In this document: positions 8,683 through 18,262 of the stretch, one piece after another
How the letters are laid out: every line of letters begins with the position of its first letter
Numbering within the stretch: position 1 is the stretch's first letter
Assembly: GCF_001730365.1 (NCBI RefSeq)
Contig: NZ_MIKB01000012.1
Span: forward strand, 248,001 to 312,000
Origin: Enterococcus quebecensis
Lineage (GTDB): Bacteria > Bacillota > Bacilli > Lactobacillales > Enterococcaceae
Direction: 5' to 3'
DNA: 64,000 nucleotides
The notes under the pieces: generated by a model
Seen by the model: only the letters and a program-made list of their open reading frames with translations
What the model was told of the DNA's origin: nothing
Databases searched by the model: none
Position numbers and translations under genes: made by a program

Positions 8683-9608
8683 ATAGATTGAAAAAAGTAC
8701 TAGTAATTGTAGGGCCAACAGCAGTTGGAAAAACAGCATTAAGCATTAAATTAGCTAAGAAATTAAATGGAGAAATTATTAGCGGGGATTCAATGCAAGT
8801 ATACAAAGGGTTAGACATTGGTACGGCAAAAGTGACAGAAGAAGAACGTGATGGGATTGTACACCATTTGATCGATTGTCGAGACGTATCTGAGACATAC
8901 TCTGCAGCCGATTTTCAAAAAGAAGGGCGTCTAGCTATCGATTCTATTGTAAAAAAAGGTAAATTACCGATCGTTGTAGGTGGTACGGGACTCTATGTTC
9001 AAGCGTTACTTTATGATTTTGAACTTGGTTCTCAAGATGAATCGACAGAAATTAGGGATAAGTATCGGCAATTTGCTGAAGCCAATGGCAATCAGCAGTT
9101 ATGGGAGTTACTTCAGGAAAAAGATCCTCAAGCAGCTGAAAGTATCCATTTTAATAACCAAGTAAAAGTGATTCGAGCGCTGGAAGTTTTTGATAAAACG
9201 GGCCATAGTATTTTAGCACCTAAAAAAGCGCCTAAGCAACTTTATGATTACCTTCTGATTGGCTTAGAAACAGATCGTGGACTGTTGTATGATCGAATCA
9301 ATACTCGTGTAGATCTAATGATTGAACAAGGCTTGTTAAATGAAGCTGGCTTGCTTCATCAAAGACAAACGCAACAATCGATTCAAGGAATTGGCTATAA
9401 GGAATTTTTCCCTTATTTTGAAGGGAGAGAAACGTTAGAAGAAGCAATTGAACAAGTAAAGCAAAATTCAAGAAGATACGCAAAAAGGCAGCTGACGTGG
9501 TTTAGAAATCGTATGAATGCTAGCTGGTGGGATTTAGTGCAAACGCCTGAAACTATTTTAGAATTAGAAAAGGAAATAGAGGATTGGCTGTATTCTTCGG
9601 AAGGATAA
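8679..9608 (+). CDS. miaA: tRNA dimethylallyltransferase
   Basis: Adds a dimethylallyl group to A37 of tRNAs reading codons that begin with U. The P-loop GPTAVGKTALS is at the N-terminus, followed by the conserved GEIISGDSMQVYKGLDIGTA and HHLIDC and then VVGGTGLYVQALLYDF. The 309-residue length is typical. The start overlaps the phosphodiesterase stop by 4 bases and the next gene follows after 3 bases, so the three genes form one unit. miaA-hflX adjacency is conserved in many bacteria. Confidence 0.95.
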   Translation: MNRLKKVLVIVGPTAVGKTALSIKLAKKLNGEIISGDSMQVYKGLDIGTAKVTEEERDGIVHHLIDCRDVSETYSAADFQKEGRLAIDSIVKKGKLPIVVGGTGLYVQALLYDFELGSQDESTEIRDKYRQFAEANGNQQLWELLQEKDPQAAESIHFNNQVKVIRALEVFDKTGHSILAPKKAPKQLYDYLLIGLETDRGLLYDRINTRVDLMIEQGLLNEAGLLHQRQTQQSIQGIGYKEFFPYFEGRETLEEAIEQVKQNSRRYAKRQLTWFRNRMNASWWDLVQTPETILELEKEIEDWLYSSEG

Positions 9609-9611
9609 AAG

Positions 9612-10850
9612 ATGAATAAAATAGTAGAGAAAGTCATTTTAGTAGGTGTAGAAACAGAGGATAATTACACTCGATTTGAAGGCTCAATGAAAGAATTGAA
9701 AAATTTGACTAAAACAGCACAGGGAGAAGTAGTCTTTTCTCTAACACAAAAACGTCCCCGCATAGACCGACAGACTGTGATTGGCAAAGGGAAGGTAGAA
9801 GAGTTGATTCAGCTAGTCGATGCTTATGAAGCAGATATTGTTATTTTTAACCATGAACTGACACCAAGACAAAATCAATTAATTGTTGAAGCAGTGGGTG
9901 TGAAAGTCATCGACCGAGTACAATTGATTTTGGATATTTTTGCAATGAGGGCTCGCTCAAAAGAAGGTAAATTACAAGTTGAGTTGGCACAGTTGAATTA
10001 TCTTTTACCTCGTTTGATTGGTCAAGGGAAACAATTATCTCGTTTAGGCGGTGGAATCGGTACAAGAGGACCTGGAGAGACTAAGCTAGAATCAGATCGT
10101 CGACATATTCGTAATAAAATCACCGCAATCAGACGTGAGTTAAAAGAAGTAACCGCTCATCGTGAGAGAAGTAGACAGAAACGTCGATCTTCTGATGTCT
10201 TTCAAATTGGTTTGATTGGTTATACAAATGCGGGGAAATCGACAATTTTGAATTTACTTACAACAGCTGGGACATATTCAGAAGATCAATTATTTGCGAC
10301 GCTAGATCCTTTAACAAAGAAATGGCAACTTCCGCAAGGGATGGTTGTGACGATTACTGATACTGTTGGGTTTATTCAAGATCTTCCAACGCAGTTAATT
10401 GAAGCTTTCCAATCAACTTTGGAAGAAAGTCGAAGTATGGATTTATTATTGCATGTAGTGGATGCGAGTGCTGAAGAACGTATGCAACATGAACAAACGG
10501 TTGTTGAGTTACTGAATGATCTGGATTTAGAGCAGATCCCAGTGCTAACAGTTTATAATAAAAGTGATCAAATTGATGAAGATGAATTTACACCAACCTT
10601 ATTTCCAAATGTATTGGTTTGTGCTAAAAGTACTTTGGGAAAAGATGAGCTTACAAAAGCTGTTAGAGAAAAAATGATGGAGTTGTTGGTTCCTTACGAA
10701 CTGGATATACCTTCAGATCAAGGACAGTTATTAAGTGAACTAACACGACATACATTACTTTTATCTGAAATTTTTGATGAAGATCAAAACGTTTATCATG
10801 TTAAGGGATTTGCTAAAAATGGGTCAAGGTGGACAAATTCTTCGCAATGA
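9612..10850 (+). CDS. hflX: Ribosome-associated GTPase HflX
   Basis: GTPase that binds the 50S subunit and helps split or rescue stalled ribosomes. The N-terminal domain has GKGKVEELIQLVDAYEADIV and the glycine-rich GGGIGTRGPGETKLE typical of HflX. The G domain has GYTNAGKSTILN (G1), DTVGFIQDLP (G3) and NKSD (G4). The 412-residue length is normal. It is the last gene of the glpQ-like/miaA/hflX unit, followed by a strong terminator. Confidence 0.94.
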   Translation: MNKIVEKVILVGVETEDNYTRFEGSMKELKNLTKTAQGEVVFSLTQKRPRIDRQTVIGKGKVEELIQLVDAYEADIVIFNHELTPRQNQLIVEAVGVKVIDRVQLILDIFAMRARSKEGKLQVELAQLNYLLPRLIGQGKQLSRLGGGIGTRGPGETKLESDRRHIRNKITAIRRELKEVTAHRERSRQKRRSSDVFQIGLIGYTNAGKSTILNLLTTAGTYSEDQLFATLDPLTKKWQLPQGMVVTITDTVGFIQDLPTQLIEAFQSTLEESRSMDLLLHVVDASAEERMQHEQTVVELLNDLDLEQIPVLTVYNKSDQIDEDEFTPTLFPNVLVCAKSTLGKDELTKAVREKMMELLVPYELDIPSDQGQLLSELTRHTLLLSEIFDEDQNVYHVKGFAKNGSRWTNSSQ

Positions 10851-10940
10851 TAATACCAGACAAGAGATTGGTACAAAGATAGTTAAAAAGCGGTTGGGAC
10901 AGTAGCGTTATACATCTTCTCCAACCATATATCCGAAGTT

Positions 10941-10987
10941 AGGGTATCAGACAAAAGTGATTTTCACTCTTGTCTGATACCCTTTTA
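10941..10987 (+). terminator. Strong terminator after hflX
   Basis: GGGTATCAGACAAAAGTGA (10942-10960) pairs with TCACTCTTGTCTGATACCC (10964-10982) with a single mismatch, followed by TTTTAGTTTTT. It ends the hflX transcript before the glnRA promoter. Confidence 0.88.
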
Positions 10988-11109
10988 GTTTTTATAAATG
11001 TGAGAATTCATCACAGAAATAATAATTTATGATAAAAGATGTTAGGAAATTATTCCAAAATTGTCTAGAATCGTTAAATTTTAGAATAAAAATAGAAAAA
11101 AGGTTTTTA

Positions 11110-11162
11110 TGTCAGAAAACCTAACATAAATCGTTGACAATAGAAAAAAGTATTGATATTCT
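11110..11162 (+). promoter_or_regulatory. GlnR operator and glnRA promoter
   Basis: TGTCAGAAAACCTAACA at 11110-11126 fits the GlnR/TnrA consensus TGTNA-N7-TNACA exactly. It ends 7 bases before TTGACA (11134-11139), which is spaced 17 bases from TATTCT (11157-11162). This arrangement predicts repression of glnRA by GlnR under nitrogen excess. A second full operator, as found in Bacillus subtilis, was not seen. Confidence 0.85.
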
Positions 11163-11189
11163 ATACCTAATAAAGAGAGGGGGGTGGAT

Positions 11190-11573
11190 ATGAGAGAGAA
11201 AGAACTGAGAAGATCCATGTCGGTTTTTCCAATTGGTACAGTTATGAAACTGACTGATTTATCAGCACGCCAAATACGTTATTATGAAGAGCAAGATTTG
11301 ATTCATCCAGAAAGAAGTGAAGGTAATCGACGTATGTATTCACTGAATGACATTGACGTCTTGTTGGAAATCAAAGATTATTTGTCTGATGGTCTAAATA
11401 TGGCAGGCATCAAACGTGTTTATGAAATGAAGCTAGAAGAACAAATCCATGCTCAAGAATCAAGCAAACCGCTGACAGATGAAGATGTTCGGAAAATTTT
11501 ATATGATGAACTTATTTCTCAAGGTGGACTTACTCAACAAAATCCATTCCAATCTAGAGGACCGAAATTATAA
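11190..11573 (+). CDS. glnR: Nitrogen repressor GlnR (MerR family)
   Basis: MerR-type transcription factor that represses glnRA when glutamine is plentiful, through feedback-inhibited glutamine synthetase. The N-terminal helix-turn-helix MKLTDLSARQIRYYEEQDLI is followed by HPERSEGNRRMYS, typical of GlnR. The C-terminal tail after about residue 90 is the expected glutamine-synthetase-interacting region. The ATG at 11190 is preceded by GAGGGGGG with 5 bases' spacing; the GTG at 11184 lies inside that site. glnA follows after 43 bases. Confidence 0.93.
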   Translation: MREKELRRSMSVFPIGTVMKLTDLSARQIRYYEEQDLIHPERSEGNRRMYSLNDIDVLLEIKDYLSDGLNMAGIKRVYEMKLEEQIHAQESSKPLTDEDVRKILYDELISQGGLTQQNPFQSRGPKL

Positions 11574-11616
11574 TCGTTGAGATTTATACAAAAAATGAAG
11601 GACGTGAAGGAAGAAA

Positions 11617-12957
11617 ATGACGAAAAAACAAAACACAGTAGAAGATATCAAACAAATTGCCGATGAAGAAAATGTTCGGTTTTTACGATTAATGTTTACG
11701 GATATTATGGGAACAATCAAAAATGTGGAAGTTCCAGTAAGCCAGTTAGATAAAGTGTTAAGCAATAAAATGATGTTTGATGGCTCTTCTATTGAAGGTT
11801 TTGTGAGGATTGAAGAAAGTGACATGTATTTATACCCAGATATCTCTACATGGATGATTTTTCCTTGGGAGAGCTCTCATGGAAAGGTTGCTCGTTTGAT
11901 TTGTGATATTTATAATCCGGATGGGACTCCGTTTGCAGGGGATCCCCGTGGTAATTTGAAACGTGCGCTTGCAGATATGGAAGAGCTAGGTTTTACTTCA
12001 TTTAATTTAGGCCCTGAGCCAGAATTTTTCTTATTCAAATTAGATGAAGATGGTAAAATCACCACGGATTTAAATGATCGCGGCGGTTACTTTGATTTTG
12101 CACCAACAGATTTGGGTGAAAATTGTCGTAGAGATATTGTCCTTGAGCTGGAAAGTCTAGGTTTTGAAGTGGAAGCTTCTCATCATGAAGTAGCACCAGG
12201 ACAACATGAAATTGATTTTAAATATGCAGATGTGATTGAAGCTTGCGACAATATTCAAACATTTAAGTTAGTGGTCAAAACGATTGCTCGTAAACATGGC
12301 TTACATGCGACCTTTATGCCAAAACCGTTATACGGTATCAGTGGTTCAGGAATGCATTGCAATATGTCCTTATTTAAAGGCGACGAGAATGTCTTTTATG
12401 ACGAAGACGGTCCAATGCAATTGAGCCAAACTGCCTATCATTTTCTTGGAGGACTATTGAAACACGCTCGTGCCTATACTGCGGTTTGTAATCCTACCGT
12501 TAACTCATATAAACGTCTAGTACCAGGGTATGAAGCGCCAGTTTACGTTGCGTGGAGTGGTCGAAATCGTTCGCCGCTTGTACGTGTGCCGGAATCACGA
12601 GGACTATCAACTCGCTTAGAGTTGCGTTCAGTTGATCCTTCAGCAAATCCTTATCTTTCAATGGCTGTTCTTTTACAAGCCGGTTTAGACGGAATTAAAA
12701 ACGAAATTGTACCTCCAGAAGCCGTTGACCGCAATATTTATGTGATGAACGAAGAAGAACGTAAAGACGCGCAAATCCATGATTTACCTTCAACCCTTCA
12801 TAATGCCATCAAAGAATTACGTAAAAATGAAGTGATGATCGATGCACTAGGCGGTCATATCTATGCAAACTTTGTTGAAGCAAAACGGATGGAATGGGCT
12901 GCTTTTCGTCAAACTGTTTCTGAGTGGGAAAGAGAACAGTACTTGGAATTATATTAA
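11617..12957 (+). CDS. glnA: Glutamine synthetase type I
   Basis: Converts glutamate, ammonia and ATP to glutamine in the cytoplasm as a dodecamer. The 446-residue length fits the GSI-alpha class of Firmicutes, which lacks the adenylylation region. Recognisable blocks are [56 protein letters not shown] and [20 protein letters not shown]. It is co-transcribed with glnR and should be under GlnR control. AAGGA lies ahead of the ATG. Confidence 0.97.
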   Translation: MTKKQNTVEDIKQIADEENVRFLRLMFTDIMGTIKNVEVPVSQLDKVLSNKMMFDGSSIEGFVRIEESDMYLYPDISTWMIFPWESSHGKVARLICDIYNPDGTPFAGDPRGNLKRALADMEELGFTSFNLGPEPEFFLFKLDEDGKITTDLNDRGGYFDFAPTDLGENCRRDIVLELESLGFEVEASHHEVAPGQHEIDFKYADVIEACDNIQTFKLVVKTIARKHGLHATFMPKPLYGISGSGMHCNMSLFKGDENVFYDEDGPMQLSQTAYHFLGGLLKHARAYTAVCNPTVNSYKRLVPGYEAPVYVAWSGRNRSPLVRVPESRGLSTRLELRSVDPSANPYLSMAVLLQAGLDGIKNEIVPPEAVDRNIYVMNEEERKDAQIHDLPSTLHNAIKELRKNEVMIDALGGHIYANFVEAKRMEWAAFRQTVSEWEREQYLELY

Positions 12958-12966
12958 TTAGTGAGT

Positions 12967-12998
12967 ATAGACAAACCTGAAAATGGTTTGTCTATTTT
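12967..12998 (+). terminator. Terminator after glnA
   Basis: AGACAAACC (12969-12977) pairs with GGTTTGTCT (12985-12993) across a 7-base loop, followed by ATTTTTCTGTTTTT. Confidence 0.82.
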
Positions 12999-13081
12999 TC
13001 TGTTTTTAATACATATGAATAGTGTGAATTTAATGGAAAAGCATGTATAGTAGAGTTTAAATGGACACTAAGGAGAAAAAC

Positions 13082-14185
13082 ATGGAAGAGTCAATTTTTT
13101 GTACAGCGATTTTTGAAAGAATAGAAAGACCTATTGGATTACCCAATTCTAAATTTAATGAATATAAAAAAACAGTTTTACAACAGGTACAAAATCTTGA
13201 AAGGGATGGCTGGGATCAAGTGGCTCTTTTGGTGTACATAGATCAATTAAATAGACAAAAAAATACCAATATCAAAAAGCAAACGAAACGACCAATCAAT
13301 GACTATCTAGATGTTTTCTTCGTTGGTTCTGATAGCTACACAGAGATGTTTATAACTAGTCAGCTTTCTAAAAAAGAAAAAGTCATGCTAGTCATCCGTC
13401 ATTTAGGTGGCTATCTTGACGATGAAGGAGATTTACAGCTTTCAACCGAGGCGAGATACAAATTTCATCCTCAAATGTCTCCAGGTGCTGTTTTTTTAGA
13501 CATTTACTCAAAAACTGTGCAACAAGCATATCCTAATGGTTTGATAGTAGCTAAAAAAGATAAAAAATTATCAAAGATAGCAATCAAAAAGAAATATGCA
13601 GATGAAACTAAAATTCATCAATTTAGACATCAACTTGATAAACACAACATCGAATATGTGGAAGCATACAAAAAGAGGTTTGGTCTGAAAAATGATGAAG
13701 AAGCAATAAAAATGATTCTTAAGGATCATTGGTTCTATGCTGATCCTCAATACCATAATCGAGCCCAAATAGGAATAGATATCTTAGATACAGACTTAGA
13801 TAAAGGCAAAAGGACTCTTACAAACAAAGGACTATTTAAGAAAGTCAGGAAAGAAGGCTTTTACCGAAAGATTCTTTCTGGAGATTACCATAGTGAATTT
13901 ATCATAGATGAACAAGGGCAGTTATTAAGTCAGTGGACAAAAAGCATTCGAACGAATGAATATTGGGAAAGTACTATCACAAATGGTGAAAGTTTTAATT
14001 ATGGGGAGCGTCCAAGATTTGATCAATATTACACTCATGACAAATTAGATGGCGTTCCACCCCGATATTTTGATACCAACAAACGAAATGAGCTCAAACA
14101 AAGTTGGATAGCTCCGACAGATAATTGGTTTTACCAGCTTCTTAGAAGAATGTCGGAAAAGGGATTACGTTACAAAAGAAAATAG
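13082..14185 (+). CDS. Uncharacterised protein, possibly DUF3114-like
   Basis: A 367-residue soluble protein I do not firmly recognise. It has no signal peptide or membrane segment and is rich in Lys, Tyr and Asp. Visible landmarks are YLDVFFVGSDSYTEMFI, LVIRHLGGYLDDEGDLQL, KFHPQMSPGAVFLDIYSK and a C-terminal Tyr/Trp-rich region (NYGERPRFDQYYTHDKLDG). The layout is reminiscent of DUF3114 proteins of lactic acid bacteria, but this is a guess. The ATG at 13082 has AAGGAG 6 bases upstream and is preferred over the ATG at 13061. It stands alone between the glnA terminator and nifJ. Confidence 0.6.
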   Translation: MEESIFCTAIFERIERPIGLPNSKFNEYKKTVLQQVQNLERDGWDQVALLVYIDQLNRQKNTNIKKQTKRPINDYLDVFFVGSDSYTEMFITSQLSKKEKVMLVIRHLGGYLDDEGDLQLSTEARYKFHPQMSPGAVFLDIYSKTVQQAYPNGLIVAKKDKKLSKIAIKKKYADETKIHQFRHQLDKHNIEYVEAYKKRFGLKNDEEAIKMILKDHWFYADPQYHNRAQIGIDILDTDLDKGKRTLTNKGLFKKVRKEGFYRKILSGDYHSEFIIDEQGQLLSQWTKSIRTNEYWESTITNGESFNYGERPRFDQYYTHDKLDGVPPRYFDTNKRNELKQSWIAPTDNWFYQLLRRMSEKGLRYKRK

Positions 14186-14241
14186 CTGACAGGTAAAAAT
14201 CGCTTTTATTTTGAAAGTGAAAGGGTAGATAATTTATAAGT

Positions 14242-14260
14242 TTGTGAAAAAATGTCACAA
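14242..14260. promoter_or_regulatory. Redox-type palindrome upstream of nifJ
   Basis: TTGTGA and TCACAA form a perfect inverted repeat separated by 7 bases. Rex operators and CRP/FNR-type sites use the same half-sites with a 6-base spacing, so this is one base too long for either consensus. Its position just upstream of the nifJ promoter makes a redox regulator site plausible but unproven. Confidence 0.4.
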
Positions 14261-14264
14261 CTTG

Positions 14265-14293
14265 TTTCAAATTTTCCTTGATTCCGTTATAAT
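14265..14293 (+). promoter_or_regulatory. Likely nifJ promoter
   Basis: A perfect TATAAT at 14288-14293 has a weak TTTCAA at 14265-14270 spaced 17 bases upstream. The weak -35 element suggests dependence on an activator or modest basal activity. Confidence 0.55.
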
Positions 14294-14351
14294 GAAGAAG
14301 AATATGCGTGCAACTATTCTACTTTTAGATAGAAGGATGAGGACTATTATA

Positions 14352-17300
14352 ATGAGAAAAATGAAGACGATGGATGGAAATACGGCAGCGGCATACATCT
14401 CATATGCGTTCACAGAATTAGCCGCTATTTATCCAATTACACCAAGCTCAACGATGGCTGAATTAGTTGATCAATGGTCGGCTGAAGGCAAACAAAATAT
14501 TTTTGGACAACCAGTTAAAATCGTTGAAATGCAATCAGAAGCAGGAGCTGCTGGCGTTGTTCACGGTTCTTTGAAAACTGGCGCATTAACCACTACATAC
14601 ACTGCTTCACAAGGACTTTTACTAATGGTTCCAAATATGTACAAAATTGCAGGAGAATTGCTTCCTTCTGTGTTTCATGTAGCTAGTCGTGCAGTAACGA
14701 CAAATGCGTTGAATATTTTTGGAGATCACGGGGATGTTATGGCTGCTCGTCAAACCGGATTTGCAATGTTATGCGAAAGTAGCGTGCAAGAAGTGATGGA
14801 TTTATCGGCGGTAGCACACTTAGCTTCAATTGAATCAAGTGTTCCGTTTATCAATTTTTTTGACGGTTTCCGTACAAGTCATGAGATTCAAAAAATCGAA
14901 GTGTTGGAGTATGATGAATTAGCTCCTTTACTAGATCAAGAAAAATTAGACGAATTTCGTAGTAGAAGCATGAATCCAAATCATCCGTCTGTTAGCGGAA
15001 CAAACCAAAATCCAGATATTCATTTCCAACAACGTGAAACAATCAATAGTTATTACGATAAAATTCCGACTGTTGTGAAGAAATATATGGATGAAATCAA
15101 CGAGTTGAGAGGAACAAATTATGATTTGGTCACTTATTATGGTGATGAAGAAGCTGAAGAAGTGATTGTTTCAATGGGATCTGCAGCTCAAGCAATCGAA
15201 CAAACGATTGATTATTTAACAAAGCAAGGCCGAAAAGTTGGTTTCTTGAATATCCATTTGTATCGTCCATTTCCGATTGAAAGCTTCTTAGAAAAAATGC
15301 CGAAGACAGTGAAATCAATTGCGGTAATGGATCGTACGAAAGAGCCTGGAGCAGGCGGTGAACCTTTGTTACTAGATGTACAAAGTGTGATGTATGAATC
15401 TGAATTACGTCCGATGATCATTGGTGGACGTTATGGATTGGGATCAAAAGATGTTTTGCCGAATCAAATTATAGCGATTTATAATGAATTGTTGAAAGAT
15501 AAAACATCTGCTAAATCTCGCTTTACTATTGGTATTGTTGATGATGTTACCTATACTTCTCTTGATTCAGGTGAAGCTTTAGATCTGACAAATTCTAAAA
15601 CCTATCAGGCAAAATTTTGGGGCTTTGGTTCAGATGGTACAGTGGGTGCGAATAAATCGGCAATCAAAATTATCGGAGATCATACAGATAAATATGCACA
15701 AGGATTCTTTTATTATGACTCAAAAAAATCTGGTGGGTTAACGGTGTCTCATTTACGTTTTGGTGATACGCCCATTCGTTCCACTTATTTGATTGAGCAC
15801 GCGGATTTTGTTGCTTGCCATACAGCAGCGTATTTAAATACCTATGATTTAGTCAAAGGTTTGAAAAAAGGCGGCACATTTTTACTCAACACCGTTTGGA
15901 ATGATGATCAATTGGAACGTTTTTTACCAAGTAAACTAAAGCGTTATTTGGCTGAGAATGATATCCAGTTTTATACAATCAATGCAGTGAAATTAGCTGG
16001 CGAAGTTGGATTAGGTGGTCGAATCAATACGGCTATGGAAACGGCCTTTTTCAAATTAGCTGATATTATGCCTTTTGAAGACGTGTTGCCAATTTTAAAA
16101 GAAGAAGCGTTCAAGAGCTATGCAAGAAAATCAATGTCAGTTGTTGAAAAAAATGTTCAGGCAATCGAACGTACAGTTGAATTATTGCATAAAGTCGAAG
16201 TGCCAAATGCTTGGAAAACAATTGAAGTAAAACCAAAAGTTCGTAAAGAAAATGTAACTGACTATGTTCATGAAATTGTAGAACCGATTAATCGTCAAGA
16301 AGGAAACGAGCTTTCAGTTGGTGCATTGATAAGAAATGATATGACAGATGGACGAATGCCTGTTGGTACGACAGCGGTTGAAAAAAGAGGAATCGCTGTT
16401 GAGGTGCCAGAATGGATCAGCGACCGTTGTACGATGTGTAATGAGTGTGCCTTTGTTTGTCCCCATGCAGCGATTCGTCCGTTTTTAGCGGATGATGAAG
16501 AAATGGAAGAGGCACCAGAAGGCTATATTGTAAGAGAGATGCGTGGTGCAGATGGATTAAAATATCGTATTCAGGTTTCTGTGGAAGATTGTACTGGTTG
16601 CGGACTTTGTGTAGATGCCTGCCCAGCTAAAGGAAAAGCTTTAGTCATGAAACCATACGAAGAGCAAAAAGAACAAGCCATGAATTGGGCCTTTTCAATG
16701 ACATTAAAACAAAAAGAAAATCCAGCGAAACCGAATACTGTTTTGGGTACACAGTTTAATAAACCATTATTGGAGTTTTCTGGTGCTTGTTCTGGTTGTG
16801 GTGAAACCCCTTATGTGAAATTATTGACGCAAATGTTCGGTGATCGGATGATGATCGCTAATGCTACTGGTTGTTCTTCTATTTGGGGAGGGGCAGCTCC
16901 GGTTGCTCCTTATACAACAAATGATGAGGGGCAAGGGCCTGCATGGTCAAATTCATTATTAGAAGATAATGCTGAATTTGGTTATGGAATGTTATTAGCC
17001 AACCAGACACGGCGTGAACATTTGGCAATGAAGATGAGTGAAGCGATGGCCGTGGCTTCTACTCAATTGAAATTATTGATGGAAGACTGGACCAATCATA
17101 TGCATACAGGAGAAGGAACACAACAACGTGCTGCAAAACTGAAAGCAGCCTTGATTGATGAAAAAGTTGGTCAGCCCTTGTTAGAAGCAGTTTATGCTGA
17201 CAATGATTTATTTGTAAAAAATAGTCAGTGGATGATTGGTGGAGACGGTTGGGCTTATGATATTGGATATGGTGGAATCGATCATGTTCTTGCTAGTGGT

Positions 17301-18029
17301 GCAGATGTCAATATGTTGGTGTTGGACAATGAAGTTTATTCTAATACTGGTGGGCAAACCTCTAAAGCCACACCAGCATCAGCAATCGCTAAATTTTCTG
17401 CTAGTGGAAAATATGTATCTAAAAAAGATTTAGGTATGATGGCAATGACCTATGGCAATGTCTATGTTGCTCAAATCGCTTCAGGTGCAAATCAGATGCA
17501 GACGATCAAAGCTTTTGAAGAAGCAGAACGTTTCCCTGGTCCATCAATTATTATCGCCTATACACCATGTATTACCCATGGCTTGGCAGGTGGAATGAGT
17601 AAAACACTGGAAGAAGCAAAAGAAGCAGTTAATTCTGGTTATTGGTCGTTGTACCGCTATAATCCCGAATTAAGAGAATCTGGAAAAAATCCAATGACAT
17701 TAGACTATAAAAAGCCGAATTTTGAAGAAATGCAACAGTTTATGCGTAAACAAGTTCGCTTCTCATCGTTAGAGTCTACCCAGCCAGAGTTTGCTGGGAA
17801 ACTTTTCGAGAAGACTGTAGATGATGCGAAGAATCGCTTTTATAATTACGCACGCATGGCTGGTCAAGAAGAAAAAATTCGAGCAAAATTAGAAAAAACA
17901 AAAGATGAAGTGGTTGTTGAAAAAGCCCCTCGGATCAAAAAAGAACGAGTTGTGGACCCAGAAGCTGAGGCAAGAAGAGCAGCTAGACGAGCAGAACGAG
18001 CTGCTAAACGAGGGAAGACTGAAGAGTAA
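14352..18029 (+). CDS. nifJ: Pyruvate:ferredoxin (flavodoxin) oxidoreductase
   Basis: Oxidatively decarboxylates pyruvate to acetyl-CoA and reduces ferredoxin or flavodoxin. The single chain of about 1225 residues has the full domain order: N-terminal AAYISYAFTELAAIYPITPS, gamma-type domain GFGSDGTVGANKSAIKIIGD, two 4Fe-4S motifs (CTMCNECAFVCPHAAI and CTGCGLCVDACPAKG), then the thiamine-diphosphate domain with CSGCGETPYVKL and IGGDGWAYDIGYGG. The ATG at 14352 has AAGGATGAGGA upstream; longer frames run into the promoter. The last 22 residues are a Lys/Arg/Ala-rich tail beyond the usual fold. The enzyme is uncommon in well-studied enterococci. Confidence 0.95.
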   Translation: MRKMKTMDGNTAAAYISYAFTELAAIYPITPSSTMAELVDQWSAEGKQNIFGQPVKIVEMQSEAGAAGVVHGSLKTGALTTTYTASQGLLLMVPNMYKIAGELLPSVFHVASRAVTTNALNIFGDHGDVMAARQTGFAMLCESSVQEVMDLSAVAHLASIESSVPFINFFDGFRTSHEIQKIEVLEYDELAPLLDQEKLDEFRSRSMNPNHPSVSGTNQNPDIHFQQRETINSYYDKIPTVVKKYMDEINELRGTNYDLVTYYGDEEAEEVIVSMGSAAQAIEQTIDYLTKQGRKVGFLNIHLYRPFPIESFLEKMPKTVKSIAVMDRTKEPGAGGEPLLLDVQSVMYESELRPMIIGGRYGLGSKDVLPNQIIAIYNELLKDKTSAKSRFTIGIVDDVTYTSLDSGEALDLTNSKTYQAKFWGFGSDGTVGANKSAIKIIGDHTDKYAQGFFYYDSKKSGGLTVSHLRFGDTPIRSTYLIEHADFVACHTAAYLNTYDLVKGLKKGGTFLLNTVWNDDQLERFLPSKLKRYLAENDIQFYTINAVKLAGEVGLGGRINTAMETAFFKLADIMPFEDVLPILKEEAFKSYARKSMSVVEKNVQAIERTVELLHKVEVPNAWKTIEVKPKVRKENVTDYVHEIVEPINRQEGNELSVGALIRNDMTDGRMPVGTTAVEKRGIAVEVPEWISDRCTMCNECAFVCPHAAIRPFLADDEEMEEAPEGYIVREMRGADGLKYRIQVSVEDCTGCGLCVDACPAKGKALVMKPYEEQKEQAMNWAFSMTLKQKENPAKPNTVLGTQFNKPLLEFSGACSGCGETPYVKLLTQMFGDRMMIANATGCSSIWGGAAPVAPYTTNDEGQGPAWSNSLLEDNAEFGYGMLLANQTRREHLAMKMSEAMAVASTQLKLLMEDWTNHMHTGEGTQQRAAKLKAALIDEKVGQPLLEAVYADNDLFVKNSQWMIGGDGWAYDIGYGGIDHVLASGADVNMLVLDNEVYSNTGGQTSKATPASAIAKFSASGKYVSKKDLGMMAMTYGNVYVAQIASGANQMQTIKAFEEAERFPGPSIIIAYTPCITHGLAGGMSKTLEEAKEAVNSGYWSLYRYNPELRESGKNPMTLDYKKPNFEEMQQFMRKQVRFSSLESTQPEFAGKLFEKTVDDAKNRFYNYARMAGQEEKIRAKLEKTKDEVVVEKAPRIKKERVVDPEAEARRAARRAERAAKRGKTEE

Positions 18030-18051
18030 CTTGAGATTTTAAAATAGAAAG

Positions 18052-18088
18052 GAAGAATAGAGCTGTTGACTCTTTCTTCCTTTTTTCG
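18052..18088 (+). terminator. Terminator after nifJ
   Basis: GGAAGAATAGAG (18052-18063) pairs with CTCTTTCTTCC (18071-18081), with one bulge, followed by six T residues. Confidence 0.85.
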
Positions 18089-18218
18089 TAGCACAAAAAG
18101 CGTTCCCTATTCAGCTTCCTAATTATCAAGAGAGCAAATCGCTTTGTTTCACTTTTCATTGATCAATTCCTAATTTTTTCTATCTTTTACTCTCATCCTG
18201 TAACCAAGTAAAAGATTA

Positions 18219-18227
18219 TGGTATACT
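18219..18227 (+). promoter_or_regulatory. Extended -10 promoter of cdaA
   Basis: TGG directly precedes TATACT (18222-18227), an extended -10 element. No good -35 hexamer is present at the right spacing, as expected for this promoter class. Confidence 0.55.
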
Positions 18228-18262
18228 AATTAAGAAATCTTCAGAGAGAAGTGAGGTTTATG

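Noticed and set aside
14242-14260. Firm call of a Rex operator at nifJ
   Set aside because: The half-sites match but the spacer is 7 rather than 6 bases, so it is listed only as a candidate redox-type palindrome.
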